DNA of 64,000 bases from DASRBN01 sp035294305 (GTDB taxonomy: Bacteria > Chloroflexota > Ktedonobacteria > Ktedonobacterales > Ktedonobacteraceae): NCBI GenBank assembly GCA_035294305.1, contig DATGLD010000034.1, positions 1 through 64,000 of the forward strand, given 5' to 3'. Each line of letters begins with the position of its first letter. Positions within the stretch are counted from its first letter, which is position 1. The notes beneath the pieces are model-generated. The model searched no databases. It was given only the letters and a program-made list of their open reading frames with translations, and was not told where the DNA came from. Shown in pieces: positions 46,667 to 54,822 of the stretch. The position numbers and the translations under genes were made by a program.

Positions 46667-48352
46667 TTATGAGGCAGAAAGGGTAATACTGTGGTAGCCT
46701 GATGACCCATTTGGTAGAGGCGGTGCTTCGTTGGGATCCTGGACATTTCCCTCCAGGTCGATGGCGCGTACTGTCACGACATAACTGCCGGGCGCGGGTT
46801 TCCAGGGTAGCTCCCACAGCACCCACGTCAGAGCTGACAGCGGTTTTTTCAATGTTGCGCGCTGCCAGGTTCTTCCCATATCGGTGCTCACATCAACCTC
46901 ACTGATGCCCTTGTCTCCTGAGAACGCCACGCCGGCGATATAGGTGATGCGATTGGCGGGTACGCTTGAGCCATCCAGGGGTGTATCGATGCGCGAGGTC
47001 AGGCGCACGGGCGCGTCATCGCTCCAGCCACGCTGCTGCCAGTAGCCCTGATAATTCGTATTGACGACTTCGATGCGCGTGAGCCATTTGACATGCTTCA
47101 TGCCATAGATGCCGGGCACCAGCATGCGAGCCGGGAAGCCATGCTCATCGGGCAGCGTGACGCCATTCATGCGCACAGCCAGCAAGGTCGTTGGCTCAAG
47201 CGCCTTTGACAGGTGGATGCTATCACTGTAGTCGTCGGCGGCGTAGAATACTACTTTGGTCGCCCCAGGTTTCACGCCGGCACGCTGCAACAGGTCTCGC
47301 AAGGGAATGCCTTCCCACTGCGCATTGCTCATGTATGGGCCACCCACCTCATTGCTGATGCACATGAGCGATTCGTACTGGGTCTGCATCGGCTGGGCCA
47401 GTAATTGATCGTAGGTGAGCGAAAATACGTTTTTGACCTGCCCATACACCACCAGCCGCCAACCATTCGCGCTGACCGTAGGATCGGCATACAGATTTTT
47501 GGAGACCACATAGAACTGGTCATTGGAAGTAACTTCAGGCGAGAGGAACTTTACCGGCGTGATGGCGCCGTAATTGGGCATTGGCGGCGGCATGATCTTA
47601 CTTTTGTAGTTTTGCAACAGCTGGGCAACGGGTACCTTCGACGTACTGAGGCCATCGGTGATAAATTTCCACAGGCCAATGCCCAGCAATCCAATGCCGG
47701 CCAGCACGATTCCACGCTGGACAAGCTCGCGGCGTGATATGCGCCCGTAATCATCGTCTGCTTCAGAGGCGGCTTTTTGCAACGCCTGTGATGGCTGTGC
47801 CCCGGCCTTCTCTTCATCCGGCACATGGGCGGTAATCCAGCGCTGAAACAGTACGAAAAGCAGGCCAAATACGACGCCAACTACTGCCAGGCTAATCATG
47901 CCGGCGACAAATCCAGCGTTCAGATTAGCTCCGAAGAAGCCTGAGCCGATTGCGGGTAGTAAAATTAGCCCGGCGAAGAGCCACAGGATGAACGCTAAGA
48001 GCGAGCCCTGCTGCCATTCCAGAGGTTTACTGGCAGAATTGACGCGCCGGTTAAATATCGCCCCACTCAAGGCAAATACGAGACACTGCCCCAGCAGGAT
48101 GATATAGAAGAGGTAGTGTTTCGCATCCGCGCCAATGGCCTGGTGCAGGTATTCGAACCATGACGGGGGCATTATCCCCGTGATCGCTGAACCGAATTCT
48201 TCCGGCAGCGAGACCCCGCTAAATGTGGCGCTGAGAAACAGCATCACGCCGGTCGCGATCACGCCTGCCGCGAGGCCGGCCACGAAACCTATGCCAAATG
48301 TATTATTTCGTCGCAATAGCTTTTGATGCTTTTTCATGGCAGTATCTTTCAT
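46667..48352 (-). CDS. Membrane-anchored sulfite-oxidase-family molybdoenzyme
   Basis: 561 residues. The first 235 or so hold about five hydrophobic segments (14-42, 78-98, 115-137, 147-170, 211-232), the last preceded by SRRELVQRG. The rest is a sulfite oxidase-type molybdopterin domain: PVKFLSPEVTSNDQFYVVSK, the molybdenum-ligand Cys331 in SLMCISNEVGG, GFPARMLVPGIYGMKHVKWL, and a C-terminal dimerisation domain (VAFSGDKGISEVDVS, GRTWQRA, ALTWVLWELPW). The active site probably faces outside. The physiological substrate cannot be read from sequence; MsrP-like repair, sulfite or other oxo transfer are options. Two starts five codons apart are possible. Confidence 0.85.
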   Translation of the reverse strand: MKDTAMKKHQKLLRRNNTFGIGFVAGLAAGVIATGVMLFLSATFSGVSLPEEFGSAITGIMPPSWFEYLHQAIGADAKHYLFYIILLGQCLVFALSGAIFNRRVNSASKPLEWQQGSLLAFILWLFAGLILLPAIGSGFFGANLNAGFVAGMISLAVVGVVFGLLFVLFQRWITAHVPDEEKAGAQPSQALQKAASEADDDYGRISRRELVQRGIVLAGIGLLGIGLWKFITDGLSTSKVPVAQLLQNYKSKIMPPPMPNYGAITPVKFLSPEVTSNDQFYVVSKNLYADPTVSANGWRLVVYGQVKNVFSLTYDQLLAQPMQTQYESLMCISNEVGGPYMSNAQWEGIPLRDLLQRAGVKPGATKVVFYAADDYSDSIHLSKALEPTTLLAVRMNGVTLPDEHGFPARMLVPGIYGMKHVKWLTRIEVVNTNYQGYWQQRGWSDDAPVRLTSRIDTPLDGSSVPANRITYIAGVAFSGDKGISEVDVSTDMGRTWQRATLKKPLSALTWVLWELPWKPAPGSYVVTVRAIDLEGNVQDPNEAPPLPNGSSGYHSITLSAS

Positions 48353-48535
48353 TCACAGCATGATATAGGTAGTATACGATAAAGTCCATGAAGTTACACG
48401 AAATTGCGACGTAAAATTTACACCGCCTCGTAATACAGCCGCGTTCTATTTGCCTCTGCGAAGCCTGTTTGTACTTCCATCTTCTCAGTCATGAATAATG
48501 TTCGCATAAGCCCAGATATTGCATAACCTCGTATC
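48353..48535. other. Divergent intergenic region
   Basis: Short gap between the divergent molybdoenzyme and ROK kinase genes. Apart from the promoter listed next I see no clear site or RNA. Confidence 0.4.
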
Positions 48536-48564
48536 TTGTCTCACCTCCTCAAATAGAGTATTAT
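48536..48564 (+). promoter_or_regulatory. Promoter of the ROK kinase gene
   Basis: TTGTCT (48536-48541), 17 bases, TATTAT (48559-48564). An AGGAG at 48604-48608 precedes the ATG at 48615. Confidence 0.7.
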
Positions 48565-48614
48565 CTGTATCGTCGCTTGTGCTAATAAGTCTGTTTAATT
48601 ATTAGGAGTCCTAT

Positions 48615-49721
48615 ATGAATCAGGCCCAAATCGCCGGCTCGCAAAATCTGCCGCTGGTTTTAGCTGTAGACCTTGGCGGCACGCAGATGCGCACAGCAGT
48701 ATTGCAGGGAGCCAGGCTACTTTCGCGCGTAGGCCTTCTCACGGGGGCCAACCGCACGCCTGAAAGCGTCATTCCTCGTCTTCATAACGCTGTGCAGCAG
48801 GCGCTTGATGATGCGCATGCCTCACCGGACCAGATCGCCGGTATAGGTATTGCCGCTCCCGGCCCATTAGATAACCGCACTGGCATTATCTATTCACCGC
48901 CAAATATGCCCGGCTGGGATAACGTTCCGCTACGTGACCTTTTCAATGAACGCTATAAGGTAGCGACGTATGTTGAGAACGATGCCAACGCCGGGGCTCT
49001 GGGTGAATTTCTTTTCGGTGCTGGCCGTGGCTACAAGAACATTGTTTATCTTACGATCAGTACTGGCATCGGTGGCGGCATCATCATCGATGGCAGGCTC
49101 ATTGAGGGGGCAAGCGGGACAGCTGGCGAACTGGGACATATGAGCATCGACTGGCGAGGTGCGCGTTGTAGCTGCGGCAGTACTGGCTGCCTGGAGGCGA
49201 TAGCTTCCGGAACCGCCATCGCGCGCCGCGCCAATGAAGCCATCACGGAGGGCCAGGGAGTCGAACTGCTCGCCTTCGCCAGTACGATGCTGGAACACCC
49301 CGATACGGTTCCCGACCCGGCGGCTTTACCAACACAAGATTCGACGACGCTGCCATTGAACGAGCAGGAAGAGTTCGATGCTGCCGGAGAAGCGCTGCGG
49401 GTAAATGCTCGCACCGTGGCGCGGGCGGCTGAGGCCGGCGTACCCCTGGCACGCGAGATCATAACTAACGCGGCTGAGGCGCTGGGAGCTGGCCTTGTCA
49501 ATATCATTCATATCTTCAACCCCGAAATGATCGTCCTGGGCGGCGGCGTTACACAGATGGGGCGCATGCTGGTGGAACCCGCCCTGCGCATCGTGCAAGA
49601 ACGTGCTATGAAAGCTCCTCGCGAGGCCGTGCAGATTTCCCTGGCACAGCTGGGCACCAACGTGGGGCTGATCGGAGCAGGCGGCTTGATATATTATTAC
49701 AACGATTTGTTGGTAAGATAA
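48615..49721 (+). CDS. ROK-family sugar kinase, probably glucokinase
   Basis: 368 residues. ATP-binding DLGGTQMRTAV is near residue 19, followed by GIAAPGPLDNRTGIIYSPPN, VENDANAGALGEFLFGAGRG, STGIGGGIIIDGRL and the ROK signature with zinc ligands, GELGHM...CSCGSTGCLEAIASG. These fit glucokinase-type ROK kinases that phosphorylate glucose or a related sugar; as no ROK repressor DNA-binding domain is present it is an enzyme. Compared with about 320 residues for most members it has an acidic insertion near 235-260 (TVPDPAALPTQDSTTLPLNE). tlyA follows 25 bases downstream. Confidence 0.9.
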   Translation: MNQAQIAGSQNLPLVLAVDLGGTQMRTAVLQGARLLSRVGLLTGANRTPESVIPRLHNAVQQALDDAHASPDQIAGIGIAAPGPLDNRTGIIYSPPNMPGWDNVPLRDLFNERYKVATYVENDANAGALGEFLFGAGRGYKNIVYLTISTGIGGGIIIDGRLIEGASGTAGELGHMSIDWRGARCSCGSTGCLEAIASGTAIARRANEAITEGQGVELLAFASTMLEHPDTVPDPAALPTQDSTTLPLNEQEEFDAAGEALRVNARTVARAAEAGVPLAREIITNAAEALGAGLVNIIHIFNPEMIVLGGGVTQMGRMLVEPALRIVQERAMKAPREAVQISLAQLGTNVGLIGAGGLIYYYNDLLVR

Positions 49722-49746
49722 TGGGCCTGGAAACGCAGGGGCTACC

Positions 49747-50493
49747 ATGGCATCAAAGAAGGAGCGTCTCGATGTTGCGTTAGTGCGGCGAGGGCTGGCT
49801 CCGAGCCGCGAACGCGCGCGGGTGTTAATCATGGCAGGGCGGATATATCTGGGAGATCGCGTGCTCGACAAACCGGGCATGTTAGTGCCGCTTGACGCCG
49901 ATTACCGCCTGGCCGGAACGCCGGATGAATTAAAATATGCCAGTCGCGGCGGTCTGAAGCTCGAAAAAGCTCTGGAGACCTTTCACCTGGATCCCTCGGG
50001 CCTGGTGGCGCTCGACGTAGGAGCCTCAACTGGCGGCTTTACCGATTGCCTGCTGCAACACGGCGCGAAACGGGTCTATGCCGTCGATGTCGGACGCGCT
50101 CAACTGGCGTGGAAATTGCGCAACGATCCGCGCGTCGTCGTCATGGAGCATACCAACATTCGCAATGTTAGCAGCTTACCGGAGGTTATTGAGTGCGCTG
50201 CCATCGATGTCTCGTTTATCTCGCTGCGGCTTATACTGCCCGCCATGGTAGCGCTGCTGGCGCGTCAGGCCTGGGTAGTAGCGCTGGTCAAGCCCCAGTT
50301 CGAGGCCGGTAAAGCTGAGGCCGACAGGGGAGCAGGGGTTATTAGCGATCCTGCAGTGCATGAGCGCGTGCTGAATGAGCTGCAGGACTGGATACGCGAA
50401 CATACGCCGTTTCTCATAAACGGCCTGACCGATTCACCGATTTATGGGCGCGAAGGCAACCGGGAGTTTCTTTTATACCTCAGTTTGGGATAA
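49747..50493 (+). CDS. tlyA: TlyA-family rRNA 2'-O-methyltransferase
   Basis: 248 residues. The N-terminal S4 RNA-binding domain (RLDVALVRRGLAPSRERARV) is followed by an FtsJ/RrmJ-like methyltransferase domain with SAM motif ALDVGASTGGFTDCLLQHGA, DVSFISLR and LVKPQFEAGK. TlyA proteins methylate ribose of cytidines in 16S and/or 23S rRNA and set sensitivity to capreomycin in mycobacteria. Such proteins are also annotated as hemolysin A because of an older phenotype. Length and motifs are complete. Confidence 0.93.
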   Translation: MASKKERLDVALVRRGLAPSRERARVLIMAGRIYLGDRVLDKPGMLVPLDADYRLAGTPDELKYASRGGLKLEKALETFHLDPSGLVALDVGASTGGFTDCLLQHGAKRVYAVDVGRAQLAWKLRNDPRVVVMEHTNIRNVSSLPEVIECAAIDVSFISLRLILPAMVALLARQAWVVALVKPQFEAGKAEADRGAGVISDPAVHERVLNELQDWIREHTPFLINGLTDSPIYGREGNREFLLYLSLG

Positions 50494-50544
50494 AATAGAA
50501 CCAGATTCTGGGAGTAGTGTCCGAAGAGAAAAGAGGTATGCCCT

Positions 50545-52191
50545 ATGTTGACCATCCCGAAGATCGTTCTACCGGATTTGTACAATGCCGCTACCGATTT
50601 CCTGGATCGCAATATACAGGAAGGGCGGGGAGCAAAAACCGCTATTTATTACGAGGGAAACGCCTATACTTACGCGCAGATCGCGGAACTCGCCAATCGC
50701 ATTGGTAACGGCCTGCGTGACCTGGGCGTCGATCTGGAACAGCGTGTAGTATTGCTCATGCTCGACTCGCCTGAGCTTGCCGCCGCCTTTTTTGGCGCCA
50801 TTAAATTGGGGGCCGTGCCCATTCCCATCAACACCAACCTGCGATCCGATGATTATGTCTACATGCTCAACGACAGTCGAGCGCGCGTGCTGCTAACGCA
50901 TGCTATGCTATGGAAACAGGTGCAGGCTATTTTACCTCAACTCAAGTACCTGCGTCATGTGGTTGTAGTTGGACTCGAAGGGAGCGGAGAGCATGAAACG
51001 GCTACCGTGCATGACTTCGAGCGCTGGACGCAAGAAGCCTCGCCCGACCTGCAGGCTGCCGAAACCAGTCGCGACGACAGCGCATTCTGGCTGTATAGTT
51101 CGGGCAGCACCGGTTTCCCCAAGGGCTGCGTTCACCTGCAGCATGATATGGCCTACTGCACAGAATGCTACGCCAAACCAATCCTCAACATTTCCGAGAA
51201 CGATATCACCTTTTCAGCGGCCAAGCTCTTCTTCGCCTACGGCCTTGGCAACAACCTGTACTTCCCATTTGCAGTCGGGGCCAGCGCTGTACTCTATCCT
51301 GGGCGGCCGGTGGCCGAGGATATGTTCAAGGTCGTTCAACAATTTCGTCCGACCATCTTCTATGGCGTGCCTACGCTTTACGCGAGTATGCTGGCGCTGC
51401 CGGATGCCGAGAAACACTTCGATTTCTCCTCTGTACGCATCTGCGTCTCCGCCGGAGAATCCCTGCCCGCCGATATCCTGCGCCGCTGGCAGGAAAAATT
51501 TCACGTCGATATCCTGGATGGCATCGGCAGCACCGAAATCCTGCATATCTTCATCAGCAATCGCATTGGCGAGATAAAGCCGGGCAGTACCGGTAAGCTC
51601 GTGCCGGGCTATGAGGCCATCATTGCCGATGAAAAAGGCCAGCCCGTACCGCAGGGTGAAATCGGCAACCTGCTGATCAAGGGGGACAGCACCACCGCGT
51701 ACTACTGGAACAAGCATGAGAAGACCAAAGATGTGATCAACGGTCACTGGATTCATACCGGCGATAAGTATTACCAGGACGAAGAGGGCTACTACTGGTA
51801 CTGCGGACGCGCCGATGATATGCTCAAGGTCAGCGGGCAGTGGGTTTCGCCGGTCGAGGTAGAGGCAGCGCTGATCGCCCATGCGGCTGTACTCGAAGCT
51901 GCTGTAGTGGGTGATCTTGACCCCGAAGGGCTGGTCAAGCCGCGGGCATATGTTGTACTGAAGCAGGGCCATGAACCATCAGAGGCGCTGGCGGACGAAC
52001 TGAAAGCATTCGTCAAGAACCGGCTGGCGCCTTTCAAATACCCGCGCTGGATCGAGTTTGTTCCTGAACTGCCCAAAACCGCGACCGGCAAAATACAACG
52101 CTTTAAGTTGAGGGACTCTGTTCCAACCGGGGGCGACCTCAACGCTCCTAGCAGGTCCGGGGGCGACCTCAAGGGTACGCCCATACAATGA
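50545..52191 (+). CDS. Benzoate-CoA ligase-family acyl-CoA synthetase
   Basis: 548 residues of the AMP-forming adenylation family. It activates a carboxylic acid, by resemblance benzoate or a close aromatic acid, to its CoA thioester. Phosphate loop YSSGSTGFPKGCVH (about 187-200), VPTLYASML, IGSTEILHIF, the TGDKYYQDEEGYYWYCGRAD hinge region and the catalytic Lys in TATGKIQRFKLR near the C-terminus are intact. The last 20 or so residues (VPTGGDLNAPSRSGGDLKGT) are encoded by two copies of a GGGGGCGACCTCAA intergenic repeat and look like a recent addition past the normal end. The GAGG ribosome site supports the ATG. Confidence 0.88.
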   Translation: MLTIPKIVLPDLYNAATDFLDRNIQEGRGAKTAIYYEGNAYTYAQIAELANRIGNGLRDLGVDLEQRVVLLMLDSPELAAAFFGAIKLGAVPIPINTNLRSDDYVYMLNDSRARVLLTHAMLWKQVQAILPQLKYLRHVVVVGLEGSGEHETATVHDFERWTQEASPDLQAAETSRDDSAFWLYSSGSTGFPKGCVHLQHDMAYCTECYAKPILNISENDITFSAAKLFFAYGLGNNLYFPFAVGASAVLYPGRPVAEDMFKVVQQFRPTIFYGVPTLYASMLALPDAEKHFDFSSVRICVSAGESLPADILRRWQEKFHVDILDGIGSTEILHIFISNRIGEIKPGSTGKLVPGYEAIIADEKGQPVPQGEIGNLLIKGDSTTAYYWNKHEKTKDVINGHWIHTGDKYYQDEEGYYWYCGRADDMLKVSGQWVSPVEVEAALIAHAAVLEAAVVGDLDPEGLVKPRAYVVLKQGHEPSEALADELKAFVKNRLAPFKYPRWIEFVPELPKTATGKIQRFKLRDSVPTGGDLNAPSRSGGDLKGTPIQ

Positions 52192-52245
52192 TACGAGTGG
52201 TGAGGAGGGGAGTCGTGGTCATAGTAAGAGCGCACCCTTGAGGTT
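52139..52245. repeat. Repeat copies at and after the ligase 3' end
   Basis: The unit GGGGGCGACCTCAA occurs inside the gene tail, and GGGCGACCTCAAGGGTACGC (from about 52153) is matched in reverse by GCGCACCCTTGAGGTTGTCC near 52228-52247. Together they form a stem-loop that could end the transcript. The unit is related to the GGGCGACCACAAGGGTACGCCC family found at 53083, 61117 and 62279. Confidence 0.6.
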
Positions 52246-52296
52246 GTCCTCTCGTCCTCACCTCGCTCCGGCGTATTATTTATTAGGAAGACGTTT

Positions 52297-53049
52297 ATGC
52301 AGCAAGCCTATCGAGTACTGAGAATTGTATCCGAGGCGCAAACAATCCGTATTATACTGTCATCCAACCCGGGCGAGCTGATGCTCAAGGAATTAAGCAT
52401 TGCTTGCGCTTCCCTCAATACTGAGGGCAGCAGTGGCATCAAAGCCGTTGTGCTGGACTTTGATAGAGAGGCGCAGCAGGGCATCAGAGACGTGCCGATT
52501 ACCGACGAGGCGGTACAGTATGCGACGGGCAAAATGCGGGGAGCAAGAGAACCAGGTAGCGCCTCCACCGTTGTGGAGGTGGCGCTTGCATCAATCCAGG
52601 CTATTGCTCAACCTGTGCTGGCAGTCGCGCGTGCGACTCCATCGGCGGCGGCCTGGCTACTCATCCAGGCCGCGGATCTTACTCTTGTAGCTCACGAGGC
52701 CGCGCTGGTTATCTCAAATACGGAGGTCGGCAGCCAGCCGCTGAGCGGCTTGCAGGCCGCGCGCCTCGGCTATGTCACCTGGTCTATTTCCTCTCGAGAT
52801 ATACACAAAGAGATGGAACACATCCTGGATATGCTGCGGGAAAAAAGTGCCATTGCGCTGCGCCTTACCAAAGCCAGCACACGCCTGGGGCAGTTCGCTC
52901 AATCCGCTCAATCCAACCATACAACGCCGCTTGAAACCTTGAAGCAGATCAATGCATTCTATCTCGAAAAGGTAATGCAAACAAAAGATGCCAACGAAGG
53001 CTTGCACGCCTTCCTGGAAAAGCGCAAACCAAACTGGAAAAATATGTAA
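52297..53049 (+). CDS. Crotonase-like protein, catalytic motifs degenerate
   Basis: 250 residues. The C-terminus EKVMQTKDANEGLHAFLEKR with KPNWKNM is the classic enoyl-CoA hydratase end, and the N-terminal half follows the crotonase pattern (KELSIACASLNTEGS, IKAVVLDFD, QPVLAVARATPSAAAWLLIQ, AADLTLVAHEAALVI). However, the first oxyanion motif (usually F-S-A-G-A-D) is absent, and the GGG-type motif of the second is replaced by SAAAW. The catalytic acids normally found after it are not seen. It is therefore probably an inactive or re-purposed member. The neighbouring CoA ligase suggests CoA-thioester metabolism. Confidence 0.75.
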   Translation: MQQAYRVLRIVSEAQTIRIILSSNPGELMLKELSIACASLNTEGSSGIKAVVLDFDREAQQGIRDVPITDEAVQYATGKMRGAREPGSASTVVEVALASIQAIAQPVLAVARATPSAAAWLLIQAADLTLVAHEAALVISNTEVGSQPLSGLQAARLGYVTWSISSRDIHKEMEHILDMLREKSAIALRLTKASTRLGQFAQSAQSNHTTPLETLKQINAFYLEKVMQTKDANEGLHAFLEKRKPNWKNM

Positions 53050-53050
53050 T

Positions 53051-53147
53051 ATGAGTCATACCAGATGCTGACGAACGGGCAAGGAGAGGGCGGCCACAAG
53101 GGTACGCCCTTGTGGTCGCCCTCTCCCGTGAATTGAGAATGACTCAT
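53051..53147. repeat. Inverted-repeat element, about 97 bases
   Basis: The outer ends ATGAGTCAT (53051-53059) and ATGACTCAT (53139-53147) are exact inverted repeats. Inside is a near-perfect 20-base-pair stem (53083-53102 with 53107-53126, loop TACG) carrying the GGCCACAAGGG/CCCTTGTGG core. The same end sequence and core are found in the larger element at 62223-62407. It has the structure of a MITE-like or bacterial interspersed element and may also terminate the crotonase transcript. Confidence 0.8.
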
Positions 53148-53179
53148 GTTGTTCTCTAGAGAAGGAAAGAAGTTTTTCG

Positions 53180-53752
53180 ATGGCAAAAAATGCCCCCTGG
53201 CAAACGCTCTCGTACCGGCAGATTATCGACAGCCCCTTTCTGAAAGTGCGGTGCGAGCAGGTTGCTGTTCCCAACGGTCCTGTTATTCCTGATTATTACA
53301 TCATTGAAAATCGCGGTTGGGTCGGCATCGTCCCCGTGTCGGAAGATGGACGTTTTCTCATCAACTCTCAATACAAGCACGGCATCGGACGCGAGGTGCT
53401 TGAATTTCCGGCTGGCGGCATTGATGCAGGCGAGGATGATCCCCTGGTAACGGCGCGGCGCGAGCTGATGGAGGAGACTGGATACAGCTTCGACGATGAC
53501 AAAGTAGAACTGCTCTCCCACATGTACGCGAATCCAACCGGCGCGCGCACCGAAGCCTGGTGGTATCTCGCCCGCGACGTGCGCAAAACGGGCACGCCCA
53601 AGGTCGATCCCGCTGAGGTCATCGAAAACCTGCTGGTAACGCCGCGGGAGTTGCTGGAAATGATTCACAATGGTAGTTTCGCCGTTATGGGCCAGATTCC
53701 CGCCGCATATATGGCGCTGGAACGCCTTGGATACTTGAAATCCTCTTTCTAG
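53180..53752 (+). CDS. Nudix hydrolase, ADP-ribose pyrophosphatase-like
   Basis: 190 residues. The Nudix helix region reads GGIDAGEDDPLVTARRELME followed by ETGY, giving the metal-binding REL-MEE-TG core. Relative to the standard spacing one extra residue (a second Asp) separates the first Glu from the RE pair. SQYKHGIGREVLEFPAGGID upstream is typical of ADP-ribose/NDP-sugar pyrophosphatases, which cleave nucleoside diphosphates linked to another moiety. The ATG follows GAAAGAAG. It lies 30 bases before the MaoC-like gene. Confidence 0.88.
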   Translation: MAKNAPWQTLSYRQIIDSPFLKVRCEQVAVPNGPVIPDYYIIENRGWVGIVPVSEDGRFLINSQYKHGIGREVLEFPAGGIDAGEDDPLVTARRELMEETGYSFDDDKVELLSHMYANPTGARTEAWWYLARDVRKTGTPKVDPAEVIENLLVTPRELLEMIHNGSFAVMGQIPAAYMALERLGYLKSSF

Positions 53753-53782
53753 CTAGTTCGCGCCTAAAGGAGAGTAGTAATT

Positions 53783-54193
53783 ATGCCCATCGATCAGAGT
53801 CTTGTTGGTAAAAGTTCTGAACCGCAAACGTTTGAGGTGACGGAAGAAGCCGTGAGACGCTTCATGGAGGCCACGGAAGACCCGGCACTGCAAAGCGGGG
53901 AACCGCTGCGATACGCTCCCCCAACGTTTCCCACGACCTTTCGCATGCGCATCCCTGGCCTGGAACTGGACGGCAACAAGATGCAATTGTTGCACGGCGA
54001 GCAGGAATACCACTATACTCGCCGCCTGCGAATAGGCGAACAGGTGACATGTGTCGTCCGCATCCTGGATGTGCGCCAGAAAGCCGGGCGTACCGGTTCT
54101 ATGACGTTTATTACGACCGAAACGACCGGAACCGGTAGCGAGCAGCAGCCCATATACACGGCCCGCAGCATCTCTATCGTGCGCGAGAAATAA
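53783..54193 (+). CDS. MaoC-like hot-dog protein (FAS1-like dehydratase N-terminal type)
   Basis: 136 residues forming a single hot-dog fold. SEPQTFEVTEEAVRRFMEAT, YAPPTFPTTFRMRI, LLHGEQEYHYTRRLRIGEQV and the C-terminal ITTETT...YTARSISIVRE match the MaoC_dehydrat_N group that includes HadA-like dehydratase subunits. This group often lacks the catalytic Asp-His pair and needs a partner carrying it (HadB-like). No such partner is next to it. It may act in (3R)-hydroxyacyl dehydration together with an unlinked partner. GGAGAG precedes the ATG. Confidence 0.8.
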   Translation: MPIDQSLVGKSSEPQTFEVTEEAVRRFMEATEDPALQSGEPLRYAPPTFPTTFRMRIPGLELDGNKMQLLHGEQEYHYTRRLRIGEQVTCVVRILDVRQKAGRTGSMTFITTETTGTGSEQQPIYTARSISIVREK

Positions 54194-54215
54194 ATCTTAA
54201 AAGTTCCTCAAAGCG

Positions 54216-54244
54216 TTGACAAACCACAATCATAGGTATAAAAT
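54216..54244 (+). promoter_or_regulatory. Promoter of the tRNA pair
   Basis: TTGACA (54216-54221) and TAAAAT (54239-54244) with a 17-base spacer (TATAAA at 54237 is an alternative -10). It lies about 30 bases upstream of the first tRNA. Confidence 0.8.
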
Positions 54245-54273
54245 AGTCTGCGAAATCCGTTACGTGATGACTA

Positions 54274-54355
54274 GCCCTCGTGGCGGAATGGTATACGCGG
54301 CAGGTTGAGGGCCTGTGCCTTTAAAGGCGTGCTGGTTCGAGTCCAGTCGAGGGCA
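54274..54355 (+). tRNA. tRNA-Leu (anticodon GAG)
   Basis: The acceptor stem GCCCTCG pairs with CGAGGGC; discriminator A at 54355. It has a D-arm, the anticodon stem-loop with loop TTGAGGG (anticodon GAG), a long variable arm as expected for leucine, and the T-arm GGTTCGAGTCC. The 3' CCA is not encoded. Confidence 0.95.
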
Positions 54356-54425
54356 CCCACATACACTATAATAAGCCAATGGGGCACCCGCCAGGGGTGG
54401 CGCTCCATTTTCCTTCCACAAATAG

Positions 54426-54499
54426 GGGCGACTAGCTCAGTTGGTTAGAGCGGCTGCTTTACACGCAGTAGGTCTGGGGTTCGAATCCCTAGTCGCCCA
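54426..54499 (+). tRNA. tRNA-Val (anticodon TAC)
   Basis: The acceptor stem GGGCGAC pairs with GTCGCCC; discriminator A at 54499. The D-arm GCTCAGTTGGTTAGAGC, anticodon loop TTTACAC (anticodon TAC) and T-arm GGGGTTCGAATCCC are complete. It is about 70 bases downstream of tRNA-Leu. Between them a stem-forming GGGGCACCCGCC/GGTGGCGCTCC sequence lies near 54379-54408. Confidence 0.95.
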
Positions 54500-54822
54500 C
54501 CTTCTCAAGCAAATGTTTTTCAGGTTGACGACATAAGGGTTGGCATAAAATGAGCTTTATGCTACCCTGGCGATAAAGGATTTTCTTAGCTGCGTCACGT
54601 CTCCAACTCCAGGCCATCTGTTGAGCCTTTTTTGGTGGTCAGCATCAAATGGCTTTCAGTTTGCCCGGACACGCGCCCAGTTCCTCACTGCACAACCAAT
54701 AACGCTGTCCATAGCGTTTTCGTGACGCATAGCGCTTATACTACCCCCAAAGAGGTTGGAGTAGCCTCTCGTTGAGAAACAGGGTGAATGAAGAGTAGAT
54801 AACGTAAAAGAAAGGATGTGTG
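54500..54822. other. Gap between tRNA-Val and the transporter gene
   Basis: About 320 bases with no gene, tRNA or strong inverted repeat that I can support. Only the ribosome site AAAGGA (54811-54816) at its end is notable. Confidence 0.4.
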
